From Stenotrophomonas sp. 278 (lineage in GTDB: Bacteria; Pseudomonadota; Gammaproteobacteria; Xanthomonadales; Xanthomonadaceae): DNA of 46,989 nt. The translations under genes and the position numbers were made by a program. Shown here piece by piece: positions 8,652-17,951 of the stretch. The notes below the pieces were generated by a model. The model was not told the origin of the DNA. It worked only from the letters and a program-made list of their open reading frames with translations, and did not search any database. How positions within the stretch are numbered: position 1 is the first letter of the stretch; each line of letters begins with the position of its first letter. The stretch is taken from assembly GCF_003935715.1 (NCBI RefSeq), contig NZ_RHPP01000017.1, positions 1 to 46,989 of the forward strand, given 5' to 3'.

Positions 8652-11600
8652 ATGCCGAACACCGTCGCTGCCACCCCCTCTTCCTCCTCGCCTGCGCTGC
8701 CGTCGTTATCCGTCGACGTCGACGGTTTAACGCCCACCGGCCCGCTTCCGTCCGCTCCGCCACTCACGATCAGGAACCACGCCTTGGCGTTGCCCGCCGC
8801 ACGCGCGCGGCCAGACGTTGAGCTGACGCCACGGGAACATGCGGTCCTCGAACAGCTCATCCAGAGCAGCGACCCGCGCGCACCGCAGCTGGTCACGATG
8901 CTCACAACGAAAATCCTTGCAGCCTCGGACGCCGCCGTCCGCGGGGCCATCGTCGCGCGTTTCGAGCAGGCGCTGGCCGACCAGGCCGACATCCTGACCC
9001 CGCTCAAGGACATGTGTTTCAACATCGTCAACGACGCGGTCTACCGACAGGCATGGCGCTCGGCCTCGCATGCACTTCCGGGTGTCACCGGGGTGGCCGG
9101 TGCTGCCCAGGTGGCGCGCGCGCTGTACCAGGGCGACTGGCACGCGATCAGCACCGCACTGCCGAGCCTGCTCCCGCTGCTGCCGGCGCTGCGCAGCTGT
9201 GAGGCCGTCGAAACCGTGATCCGCGGACTGCCACCGGCGCTGACGGAAGCGCTGCAGTCGTTGCACGACTGGGTACGCAACACCGATGACGCCACCACGC
9301 TGGACCTGGGAATCGAAGAGGCGGGCGGAGCGCTCGCGGCCGCCGTGCTGCTGTGGCAGCTGCACAACCGGCTGCCAAAGGCCTCGGGGCAACTGCAGGG
9401 GGTCGCAGACTTCATTGCCAACCTGCCGATCTACTGGCGCAGGCTGGCCAGTGCGAATGGACTTGGCGGCGCTTTGTTCGCCCCGGTGCCCGAGGGGCCG
9501 GGCCGGCTGTCGAGCATCGACCGCAAGGAGATGGTGGCGTTCAAACGCGCGGAGGATCGCCGTCACCTGCAGGACGACAACACGCCGGTGCCCACGCCCC
9601 GCCGCCTGGTCACGCCGGCGTCGCCCCCACCCCGCCGCCCCCGCTTCGATCTGCAGAGTGCGTCTGCACCGAACCGGCTGGCCACGCCGGGGCCCATCGC
9701 GGTGCCGCCGCTCGACGAGCTTTACCCCGCACGTTCGCCGGCAAGCGGTGTGGCCGGCGGTGTGACGGGTTGGCTCAGCTGGCTGGGTACCGGCGTTGGC
9801 ATCGTGGGTGGCTTCCAGAAAGTGGCGCAGAACGAGATCTGGATCGAAATGGCGGAAACCGGAGCGTCCTCGACCGCTGCGAGCGCTGCCGACCCTGCCG
9901 GTTCCGCGCTGCTGGATGGCGCACCGAGAGCCGCCACCACGTCCCTCCTGGCCGGCGTGGGCGACGTGATCAGGCGCAACCCGGTGAAGGCGACAGCGAC
10001 AGGAACCTTCGCCATCCTGGCCGGTGCCGCCGCCTGGTTCAGGGACGCATGGTGGCCCACCGGTGCCAAGCCACCGACTCCCGAGCAGCTGGCCGCGCTG
10101 CTGACGCAGGAAGTGGTTTCGCTCGACGGTGCCTGGGGCACCGGGCTGGACCAGCTGCTGGGACCTCTGGACGGTTCAGGCCACTCGCGTCGCCGCCGCA
10201 GTGTGTCCGGGCACACGAATTCAACCGACGCATCCCCGAAAACCGGCAGCGTACAGGGTTTGACCGACGTCCAGCGCGACCTGCTGCTGGGCAACGCAGC
10301 GCTGACCGGAACCCTGCGCTCGATGCAGGCCTGGGCATTGGCGCTGGCCCAGGACATCGCCCAGCAGGACGGCTGGCAGTGGGTGGCCGGTCTGGTCGGG
10401 TCGGAACAGGAACTGGTGGTCACCCAGCTGCACGTGCTGCACCACCTGGAGCCGGCGCTGCAGTCGCTGGCGGCGCTGCCGCAGCAGACACTGGACGAAG
10501 CGTTGGCACGCCATGGCTTCAAGGCCGGGCATGACGGTCTGCAGGTGGATCTGGGCCGGGCCAAGGTCGCCGGGGTCACGGTGGACGAGAAGATGCCGCT
10601 GCTGGAGTACTGCCTGCTGCGCGCCGGAAGCACACCCTCGCCGATACGCATCATCCACAACGGCACGCCGCTCAGTGCAGGGCCGCAGGAACTGCTGCAG
10701 GGCTTCCTGGCCAGCCAGGACTGCCAGACGCTGCAGCAGGAGGTGGAGACGCGCAGCGAGGTCCTGCAGCCGGCCCTGGTGAAGGCGCTGCGCGCACGGC
10801 TGGTGATCGACGCGGTCAGGGCCAAGTCGCGCGGGACGCTCGGCAGTGGTCCGCACGCCCTGCGCCGCGGCGCGGACATCGTGCTGGGCTTCCTGCAGGG
10901 TGCGGCGCACGTGGAGAGCGCCCTGCTGACCTATCGCGACGTGCTGTCCGACGGACGAACCGTCGAATTCAGCGTACCGCACTACCTCGTCCTGCGCAGT
11001 ACCAGCGCCGACGCCGACCTGCACGGCCAGGTCGTGCTGTACCGCGCTGACCTGCAGCAGTTCCATGCCTTTGACAACGAGAACGCATTCCGCCAGTTCC
11101 TGGACGAACGCCGTGCCAAGGGCGGCGTGCACGTGGTGGACGGCGGAATCGACCGGACCCTGGTCGATGACATCATTGCCGCCGCCCCACCTGCGCTGCG
11201 CCCGCGTGTGCAGGAGCAGGTGCAGCGCTGGCAGGAACGCCAGGCCGCCTTCCAGTCCGGCAAGCTCGGCACTGACACCTGGAATGCGGGCGACAGCTTT
11301 GTGTTCGAGTTCAAACCGGCGACCGAGCCAGGCCATACGCTGGATGACTGGGCCTCCCAGCGCATCCGCTTCGCCCAGCAATACGCCGAGCAGCAGATTA
11401 CGGCCAATCGCCTGCACTGGACCACGCTGGGCATCGCCAATGTGGCAACCGATGCAGATCACACCGAGCATCTGCGCAACGACGTGCAGACGCTGCAGGA
11501 CCACGCCCGGCCGGGGCTGACCACCGAACTGGTGAACGTCCTGAGGCTGGCAGGCATCGACTTCCAGGATCTCGATCCGGATCACATTCTGCTGACCGTG

Positions 11601-14600
11601 CAGGGCACGCGCATGCACCTGACCGATTGGGCAGTGAGTGGCTGGCAGAAGCATGGCCTGCTGCGCCCGATCCTGCCGTCGAACCTGCCGGACCTGCCGG
11701 ACTGGGAAGGCGGCCTGCCGAACCAGCGGCAGTCGCTGGAACCCTGGCCCAGCCCGATCGATCTGTTCGACATGGACCTGACCGTGCAGAAGGATGACGG
11801 CCGCGGCATGAAGGTCACCGACCGGCAGCGCACCGCCCAGCTGATGGATGAAGCAGCGCGCCGCGCAATCTGCGGCGTGCTCGACGACATGGCCCAGAGC
11901 AACCGCCTGGCCGACAGCTACGTCGCGCACCTGAAGGCCGTTGCCAGCGACGCCAGCAATGGCCTGCATGCCTCCATGGCCAATCACATCCGCGTGCACA
12001 CCTTGTGGATGATCGAGAATGCCTACCTGCACGGGCGTCTGGACACGGCCGACTACACAGCGCTGAAACACGCGCACGGTCGAATGGACGGCAGCAGAAA
12101 GTATCGGTCAGCGCTGCAGATCGTGCAGATCAGGGGGCATGACATCCACGGCCTCTGGTCGCTGGATGCAAACGGAAAACACTACGTGTTCGTACCGGGC
12201 ACCAGCGCTGGCGACCAGCTGCTGGACGAAGCCGCATTCGGCAACTGGCTGCTGCTGCCTGAAGCACAGGACTACGTGATGTCGCGCGCGCCGCTGCGCC
12301 ACCACGAGGACCTGACCCGGGCCTTCCACGGCAAGCGCACCCGCAAGGGGATCCCGGTGACGTTCGGCAGGACCAGTGGCCCGTTGCAGGCCGCCAAGGC
12401 ATTCATCGACATGCGCACCTCGGACGTGGACGAGATGACCACCAGCCAGCTGGAGCGGGTGACCCAGGCACTGACCCTGTTCGGTTCGGTTCTGTCGGGA
12501 CTGACCTGCACGCTGGGCAGTGGCGGCACCCTGGCCGCGCTGTGCGTCAGCAGCACGCTGGCGCTGGTGGCCGAGGGCATCCACAGCGGCATGAACGCGC
12601 TGGAACGTGGTGATGTGGACGGTGCGGTCGGTGCCGTCGGAGGCAGTCTGGGTGATGCGCTGGACGTGCTCGGCGTCTTCTCACTTCCCAGCACCTTGTT
12701 CCAGCTGAGCCGGAGAGGGCTGTCGTCGGTCACCGAGGCCGTCGATGCGCTGGCCCAGTGGCGCCGGCAGGCCGAGGCGTTCACCCCTGATGGCCAGGTC
12801 AATCCGGTCTTCTCCCTGTCCAGCGAATCGCTGAGCATCGCGGGGCTGCCTGTCCTGAGGAAGGAGGTAGGCGGTACGACGCTCTTCGCACAAGGAGAGG
12901 CTACCTATGTGAAACAGGGCGACCGCTACCTTCCGATTTACGAGGACGAAAGCGACAACGTATTGCGGCTCAAGCTGGACAATGCCGTTGACGAGACCGG
13001 ACCCCCTGTCCACCTGGAAAATGGTCAGTGGCAGCGTCTGGACCGGCAGCCGAACAGCCTGAAGACGTCGACGCCACGCACGGTCGACAAGCCTGAGTGG
13101 CTCAGGAAGATGCCCGAGGCCGCCCATCTGCCAGCAGACAAGCTGGACGAGGTGGAAGCGATGTTCGGTGCGCGCGCGCCCGGCATGACGCCATCGCCAG
13201 ACATGAAGGACTTCATCCGCGACTTGAACATGCAGGAACGCATCAAGGCGATCCGGGACGATCCGCAGTCGCTCGGCCAGCCTGGCGACGAAGCCATCAT
13301 GATGCGTGCCTGGGCTGACAGCCCGTTGCTCGGCAACGGCAGGAGCGTTGAGACGTTCATCCAGGAAATAGGCGAATGGACGCGTGGTGTCCGCTTCGGA
13401 AAGGGAGCGGTAGGGATGATGGTGGAGGTTTCCAGTCCGCGTCAGTTGCCGACCCTGGAAATGTTGATCGATGCCGCCGATGAAGTCGCGCTGCGTCATC
13501 GGCTGAAGCTTTCTCCGGACAGCGACGGTCTGGCTCTGATAAATGCCGTACGTGAGGAGCTTGCCCGCACGATTCTGCTCAACCAGGAGCAGAGCCTGCT
13601 CTCCTGGAAGCGCTGGCTGATCGTCCAGCACCGTCTTCCAACGGCTGCCGATAATCTGAACAAGCACTACCCGGAGTTGACCAAAAGCGAAGCAGAATCG
13701 TTGACTGCCAGCGATATGAAACTGGAGAAACTCGCGCTGTCGTGGCTCTTTCCGACCGAAACGTCGGCCAAGGTCGCCGAGGTGCTGGCCCGTCGCTCGC
13801 GCCGGGAGCAGCGTCAGTCGGTCCTGAGCGGCCGTCTGCGCTCCATGTCGCAGGTGCAGGAGTTACGTAATCATCTGCAGGAAACCGTCCCGAAGCTCAA
13901 CTGGAAGATCACTGACGATCCCAACGGCGAAGGCTTCGTGCTCAGTTTCAGCGATGCCGACGGTAAAGAGAATCTCCGCAGTGTCACATTTGCCACCGAC
14001 GGTAACGTGCGCCGTGCGACTGAAGATGGCGGAGCAGCACCGCCCAGCTGGGAGCAGGCCATATTCGAAGCGCTGACACCACGCGAGCAGCAGGCATTGG
14101 GGGACGCGGCAGCACTGCGCAGAGTCGTGGTCGAGCACATGAAGCAGACCCCGTTGGTGCGAAATACCTGCACCCTTCCGAAAGCTGTCAGAAGAATAGT
14201 CAAGCGAAGCGCGGACTGTGATCCTGCGATCTCCGTGGACCTCACCCGGAACGAGGTAGACGCGCGTGACGAAGTGACGCAGGCCCTGCAGGTCTCCCAC
14301 GACCACGCAGAGCAGGAGTACGCCAGGATCCGCGCGCTGCGGGAGGAGCTCACCCAGCTTCGGTTGGATTCCAAACAGCCGGCCGGGATCACCCCGGCGC
14401 AGAAGGCACGCATGGTCGAGCTGTCGGAGATGACGCTCATGCATGAGAAGAACTTCCGGATGAAGAACTTCGTGGCCTACCGCGTGGGATCATTGATGGT
14501 TGGCGGCAAGCGGGTACCTCCGTCCGAAAGTTTCCCGGAAACGGGGTCTGCTTACAGCGGCCCGCCCGTCAGCTGGCTGACACCCGGAGAGTATGTGGGA

Positions 14601-15488
14601 AATGTGCCCATGCGCAGGGTGTTCCTGCGCGACGACGAGGTGGAAAAGCAGTACAAAGGAAAGGGAAAGCAGCGGGTCGCCATCGCGATTCCGCCGAGTG
14701 ATCGCTTCCGCTCTGACTATCCCATGGGAGCGGACCTGATGACGGTCAGCAGTGAGCGGACGCGGGCGACGGGAATGGTTGAACTGACGGAACAGGACCT
14801 GGGTGCTGAACTGCCGCGTGATGGAAGTGGCGGCAGCACGCACTGGGTGACGTTCCAGGCGATGGATGACGCGCAGTTTGCATCGCTTCAGAAGGGTCAG
14901 CTGAGTCCGGCCATGCGCTCGGTACTGGGCGACACCGAGCCACTGGCTTCAAACCTGCGCTCACTGCGTCCTGGCCCCTACCGCGTTTTCGAGATCCGAT
15001 CGTGCAGCGAAGGAAAGTTCCTGCAGCTGCTGTCCGATGGCCTGATCGACACGGATCCCGGCACCGCACCACGACTGCTGGCTCCGGTGAATGTGCCCGT
15101 GCCCGAAGTAACGGGCGAGGTAACGTTGGTATCGGACATGCATCCCTGCGAAACGACCTGCAATCGCCGACTGACTGCACTGATGAAGGTTCTGCCAAAT
15201 CTCAATGTCCGTGTCTACTATCATTACATCGACAATGCGGAACGCACCCAGCACCGGTTTCAGATCATGGTCAACAGATGGGTCACGCGGACTGAATCAG
15301 AGTGGGCGAGCAACGGAACCGACATGGAACAGGCGCGTGCGCAGGTACATGCCCTCCTCTCTGACAAGGCCAATCCAGGACCGCGCGAACGAGCAGAGAG
15401 GGATCTGATGGACCACCCACCGACAGCCAGTGAAATGCCGGTTCCACGACTGTGGACGCCGGAAGAAGACCTCATCGAAGGGTTCTGA
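8652..15488 (+). CDS. Giant multidomain putative toxin/effector with a candidate C-terminal deaminase-like domain
   Basis: About 2,278 residues, not confidently placed in a named family. It has no signal peptide; the N-terminus is Ser/Pro-rich and likely disordered (residues 1-60). Hydrophobic stretches near 367-390, 432-463 and 1275-1343 could insert in membranes. A region near 760-860 (DGRTVEFSVPHYLVLRS, then GQVVLYRADLQQFHAF) resembles in style the core of very large proteobacterial dermonecrotic-toxin-like proteins; that similarity is tentative. Near the end, CSE (Cys2118, Glu2120) and SDMHPCETTC (Cys2166, Cys2170), the latter on a strand-helix-strand pattern, fit the zinc-binding signature of deaminase-fold toxins, with CxxxC in place of CxxC. 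Base composition falls in the last 2 kb. Start: ATG 8652 is preferred on codon use; ATG 8598 is in frame with a weak GAG motif, and the frame extends to a TTG at 8544. A terminator follows. Delivery route unknown. Confidence 0.7.
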   Translation: MPNTVAATPSSSSPALPSLSVDVDGLTPTGPLPSAPPLTIRNHALALPAARARPDVELTPREHAVLEQLIQSSDPRAPQLVTMLTTKILAASDAAVRGAIVARFEQALADQADILTPLKDMCFNIVNDAVYRQAWRSASHALPGVTGVAGAAQVARALYQGDWHAISTALPSLLPLLPALRSCEAVETVIRGLPPALTEALQSLHDWVRNTDDATTLDLGIEEAGGALAAAVLLWQLHNRLPKASGQLQGVADFIANLPIYWRRLASANGLGGALFAPVPEGPGRLSSIDRKEMVAFKRAEDRRHLQDDNTPVPTPRRLVTPASPPPRRPRFDLQSASAPNRLATPGPIAVPPLDELYPARSPASGVAGGVTGWLSWLGTGVGIVGGFQKVAQNEIWIEMAETGASSTAASAADPAGSALLDGAPRAATTSLLAGVGDVIRRNPVKATATGTFAILAGAAAWFRDAWWPTGAKPPTPEQLAALLTQEVVSLDGAWGTGLDQLLGPLDGSGHSRRRRSVSGHTNSTDASPKTGSVQGLTDVQRDLLLGNAALTGTLRSMQAWALALAQDIAQQDGWQWVAGLVGSEQELVVTQLHVLHHLEPALQSLAALPQQTLDEALARHGFKAGHDGLQVDLGRAKVAGVTVDEKMPLLEYCLLRAGSTPSPIRIIHNGTPLSAGPQELLQGFLASQDCQTLQQEVETRSEVLQPALVKALRARLVIDAVRAKSRGTLGSGPHALRRGADIVLGFLQGAAHVESALLTYRDVLSDGRTVEFSVPHYLVLRSTSADADLHGQVVLYRADLQQFHAFDNENAFRQFLDERRAKGGVHVVDGGIDRTLVDDIIAAAPPALRPRVQEQVQRWQERQAAFQSGKLGTDTWNAGDSFVFEFKPATEPGHTLDDWASQRIRFAQQYAEQQITANRLHWTTLGIANVATDADHTEHLRNDVQTLQDHARPGLTTELVNVLRLAGIDFQDLDPDHILLTVQGTRMHLTDWAVSGWQKHGLLRPILPSNLPDLPDWEGGLPNQRQSLEPWPSPIDLFDMDLTVQKDDGRGMKVTDRQRTAQLMDEAARRAICGVLDDMAQSNRLADSYVAHLKAVASDASNGLHASMANHIRVHTLWMIENAYLHGRLDTADYTALKHAHGRMDGSRKYRSALQIVQIRGHDIHGLWSLDANGKHYVFVPGTSAGDQLLDEAAFGNWLLLPEAQDYVMSRAPLRHHEDLTRAFHGKRTRKGIPVTFGRTSGPLQAAKAFIDMRTSDVDEMTTSQLERVTQALTLFGSVLSGLTCTLGSGGTLAALCVSSTLALVAEGIHSGMNALERGDVDGAVGAVGGSLGDALDVLGVFSLPSTLFQLSRRGLSSVTEAVDALAQWRRQAEAFTPDGQVNPVFSLSSESLSIAGLPVLRKEVGGTTLFAQGEATYVKQGDRYLPIYEDESDNVLRLKLDNAVDETGPPVHLENGQWQRLDRQPNSLKTSTPRTVDKPEWLRKMPEAAHLPADKLDEVEAMFGARAPGMTPSPDMKDFIRDLNMQERIKAIRDDPQSLGQPGDEAIMMRAWADSPLLGNGRSVETFIQEIGEWTRGVRFGKGAVGMMVEVSSPRQLPTLEMLIDAADEVALRHRLKLSPDSDGLALINAVREELARTILLNQEQSLLSWKRWLIVQHRLPTAADNLNKHYPELTKSEAESLTASDMKLEKLALSWLFPTETSAKVAEVLARRSRREQRQSVLSGRLRSMSQVQELRNHLQETVPKLNWKITDDPNGEGFVLSFSDADGKENLRSVTFATDGNVRRATEDGGAAPPSWEQAIFEALTPREQQALGDAAALRRVVVEHMKQTPLVRNTCTLPKAVRRIVKRSADCDPAISVDLTRNEVDARDEVTQALQVSHDHAEQEYARIRALREELTQLRLDSKQPAGITPAQKARMVELSEMTLMHEKNFRMKNFVAYRVGSLMVGGKRVPPSESFPETGSAYSGPPVSWLTPGEYVGNVPMRRVFLRDDEVEKQYKGKGKQRVAIAIPPSDRFRSDYPMGADLMTVSSERTRATGMVELTEQDLGAELPRDGSGGSTHWVTFQAMDDAQFASLQKGQLSPAMRSVLGDTEPLASNLRSLRPGPYRVFEIRSCSEGKFLQLLSDGLIDTDPGTAPRLLAPVNVPVPEVTGEVTLVSDMHPCETTCNRRLTALMKVLPNLNVRVYYHYIDNAERTQHRFQIMVNRWVTRTESEWASNGTDMEQARAQVHALLSDKANPGPRERAERDLMDHPPTASEMPVPRLWTPEEDLIEGF

Positions 15489-15497
15489 TTTCCCGCA

Positions 15498-15528
15498 CCA
15501 CCCGGGCTCTCCGGCCCGGGTGGCTTTT
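15498..15528 (+). terminator. Intrinsic terminator of the giant toxin gene
   Basis: A perfect 10-bp stem CCACCCGGGC/GCCCGGGTGG with a six-base loop, followed by CTTTT, starts nine bases after the stop codon. It separates the toxin gene from the small gene behind it, although read-through is possible. Confidence 0.88.
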
Positions 15529-15594
15529 ACGGCAAGCATGCCAATGAGCGAAACGGAGGCGTTCATCGGCAGCCCCCATGACAGCGGAGACACA

Positions 15595-16089
15595 ATGAGC
15601 ATCAACAGAATTGACGGTGATCGGCCCAATGCACCCGTGTGCGGCGCGGGCGATTCCCTGCCATCACCGGCGGCGGTGGATCAGGCACTTGACGGCGTTC
15701 AGGCGGTTCATGCGGACCTGGACTTCTCCACTTTTCAACGTGTCCGCTACCGGGAGGAGCTGGTCGCGTGTCTCGATACCGGGTGGTTGCCGGGCGACAG
15801 TCTGCCGCCCGAGGGTGGTCGACAGTCGGGCCCGGTTGTCATGCTCCGGGAAGCGGCGCGCTCGCCGGATGGCGTTGTGTTCGGCGAGTGCAACCTTGCC
15901 CTCGATCCGGCGAGCATCGTCTTGGGCAAGCGCCATTCCCACGGGGGCGCGGACAGCTTTTTTGTCCAGCTTGAAGGGGCGTTCCATGTGCTCTGCATCG
16001 AATCGGGTCAGGATACCTCCCGCTATGAAATCTACGTCTCACCAGCCCGGGACTGGGCCACATTCCTGTCACATCTTGAGCAATCGTGA
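15595..16089 (+). CDS. Hypothetical protein (164 aa) downstream of the giant toxin gene
   Basis: I do not recognise this protein. It is soluble in appearance, with no signal peptide or membrane helix. The N-terminal 45 residues look loosely ordered; the rest alternates strand and helix (GVVFGECNLAL, SFFVQLEGAFHVLCIES, YEIYVSP, WATFLSHLEQS). The start at 15595 has a good GGAGA ribosome site four bases upstream; in-frame ATGs at 15538 and 15544 would add 17-19 residues but sit almost on the upstream terminator. Its position directly after the toxin makes an immunity protein or a secretion chaperone the natural guesses, but nothing in the sequence proves either. Confidence 0.65.
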   Translation: MSINRIDGDRPNAPVCGAGDSLPSPAAVDQALDGVQAVHADLDFSTFQRVRYREELVACLDTGWLPGDSLPPEGGRQSGPVVMLREAARSPDGVVFGECNLALDPASIVLGKRHSHGGADSFFVQLEGAFHVLCIESGQDTSRYEIYVSPARDWATFLSHLEQS

Positions 16090-16131
16090 ATACGGCGTGA
16101 TGTCCCCCGTACGATAACGCTGCTCGGCGGG

Positions 16132-16160
16132 CTTCGTTTTCAGCCCGTTCCCGCTATCCT
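16132..16160 (+). promoter_or_regulatory. Candidate promoter of tamAB
   Basis: CTTCGT (16132-16137) and TATCCT (16155-16160) are 17 bases apart. Transcription would then start around 16167, the A of the annotated tamA ATG, so the message would be leaderless or nearly so. Confidence 0.35.
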
Positions 16161-16166
16161 GTCCCG

Positions 16167-17951
16167 ATGCAGCCAAAGAAATACGCCCTCCCCCTGATGG
16201 TGCTGGCCCTGTTCGCCGCCTCGGCGGCGCACGCGCGCGGCACCATCGAGAAGGTGGACATCAAGGGATTGGACAAGGGCGACGACGCCGAGATGATCGA
16301 GAACATCGAGGTCTCGCTGTCGCTGTACGACACCATCGGCCAGGTCCAGGGCGAGTCGCGCCTGGAGTACCTGCTGTCGCAGGCCGAACGCCAGACCCGC
16401 CAGGCGCTGGAGCCGTTCGGGTTCTATAACCCGAAGATCACCGTGGAGAGCCCGCGTGAAGGCGACACGCTGCGCGTGGTCATCCATGTCGAGAAGGGCC
16501 CACCCACGCTGGTGCGTCGGGAGCACATCGACATCACCGGCCCGGCCCAGCTGGACCAGTACCTGCAGGATGACCTGGAGAATTTCCGCCCGCGCAAGGG
16601 CCAGCGCTTTGAGCACACCACCTACGAAGCCAGCAAGATCGTCATCACCCGCCGGCTGGCCGAGCGCGGCTACTTCGATGCCGACTACACCGAGCGCCGG
16701 GTCGAGATCACCCGTGCCGAGAACGCCGCCGACATCGACCTGACCTGGGACAGCGGCCGCCGCTACAACATGGGTGAGATCCGCTTCAACCAGGACTACT
16801 TCGTCGACAGGCTGTTCGACCCGCTCGTCTACTGGGACACCGGCAGCTACTACCACGAAGGCAAGCTGGACCGCCTGCGCGAGTCGCTGACCAAGCTGGA
16901 CTATTTCAGCACCATCGACATCCAGCCGCGTCCGGACCAGGCCGACGACAACGGCAACGTGCCGGTGGACGTCAACCTGACACGCGCCAAGCGCACCATC
17001 TACACCGCCGGTGTCAGCTACGGCAGCGAGAGCGGGGCCGGTGTGCGTGGCGGCATCGAGCGTCGCTTCCTGAACAACCGCGGTCACAAGATGAACACCC
17101 AGCTGGACTATGCGCAGAACCGCAAGAGTCTGGTGGTCAGCTACCGGGTGCCGGCGTTCCGCTGGCTGGATGGCTGGTATGGGCTTACCGCCAGCGCGTA
17201 CGACGAGCAGACCGACTACATCGACCTGCGCAACTTCAAGCTGATCGGCAGTCGCAGCGGCCAGCTCAACGAGAACTGGACCCTGATCGCCTCGGTCAAC
17301 GCCCTGCGCGAGCGCTGGCGCTATGCCTCGGGCACCGAGTTCACCAACGCCATCTACAACACCTCCACGCTGGTGTATCCGCAGCTGGTCGCCGATTACG
17401 TAAACGTCGACGACAACCTGTTTCCGCGCAAGGGCGTGAGCGGCAGCGCCACGGTGCGCGGCGGCGTGGAAGGTGCAGGCTCGGACACCAGCTTCGTGCA
17501 GGCCAATGTGCTGCTGCGCTGGTACATCCCGATCGGTGACAGCAACCGTCTCATCCTGCGCGGTGAAGGCGGCACCACCTGGACCAGCGACCTGGTCGCC
17601 ATGCCTCCCAGCCTGCGCTTCTTCGCCGGCGGTGACCGCAGCATCCGCGGCTACGCCTTCCGCGAAGTGGGTCCGCGCACCCCGGAACCGGACAAGTACG
17701 CGCTGGGCGCGAAGAACCTGGTGGTCGGGTCGGCCGAGTACGAGCACTACTTCAATGGGGGTCCGTGGGGTGCGGCGGTGTTCGTGGACACCGGTAGCGC
17801 CTTCGACAACACCATCGACCTGCACACTGGTGTCGGCTTCGGCGTGCGCTGGAAGTCGCCGGTCGGCCCGGTGCGGGTGGATATCGCGCATGGCTTGAAT
17901 GACCCGGATTCGCAGTTCCAGCTGTACCTGAACATCGGAGCGGACCTGTGA
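16167..17951 (+). CDS. tamA: Translocation and assembly module outer-membrane subunit TamA (BamA/Omp85 family)
   Basis: TamA is an Omp85-type outer-membrane barrel which, with TamB, helps insert some outer-membrane proteins and is implicated in lipid transport. The 594-aa product has a signal peptide (cleavage likely after AHA, residue 23), POTRA-type periplasmic repeats over about residues 25-270, and a C-terminal 16-strand-type barrel. The barrel includes an FAGGDRSIRGYAFREVGP segment (the conserved RGY loop motif of the family) and a terminal strand ending QFQLYLNIGADL. The next gene starts inside its last codons, giving the usual tamA-tamB operon. Confidence 0.93.
   Translation: MQPKKYALPLMVLALFAASAAHARGTIEKVDIKGLDKGDDAEMIENIEVSLSLYDTIGQVQGESRLEYLLSQAERQTRQALEPFGFYNPKITVESPREGDTLRVVIHVEKGPPTLVRREHIDITGPAQLDQYLQDDLENFRPRKGQRFEHTTYEASKIVITRRLAERGYFDADYTERRVEITRAENAADIDLTWDSGRRYNMGEIRFNQDYFVDRLFDPLVYWDTGSYYHEGKLDRLRESLTKLDYFSTIDIQPRPDQADDNGNVPVDVNLTRAKRTIYTAGVSYGSESGAGVRGGIERRFLNNRGHKMNTQLDYAQNRKSLVVSYRVPAFRWLDGWYGLTASAYDEQTDYIDLRNFKLIGSRSGQLNENWTLIASVNALRERWRYASGTEFTNAIYNTSTLVYPQLVADYVNVDDNLFPRKGVSGSATVRGGVEGAGSDTSFVQANVLLRWYIPIGDSNRLILRGEGGTTWTSDLVAMPPSLRFFAGGDRSIRGYAFREVGPRTPEPDKYALGAKNLVVGSAEYEHYFNGGPWGAAVFVDTGSAFDNTIDLHTGVGFGVRWKSPVGPVRVDIAHGLNDPDSQFQLYLNIGADL

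Noticed and set aside
10221-12077. 618-aa minus-strand frame opposite the giant toxin gene
   Set aside because: Composition is that of a shadow, and the plus-strand frame is continuous for 6.8 kb with normal GC-rich codon use through this region.
15400-15488. Type IV (Xanthomonas XVIPCD-like) secretion signal at the C-terminus of the giant protein
   Set aside because: I looked for the conserved motifs of that C-terminal domain and its glutamine-rich tail and did not find them.
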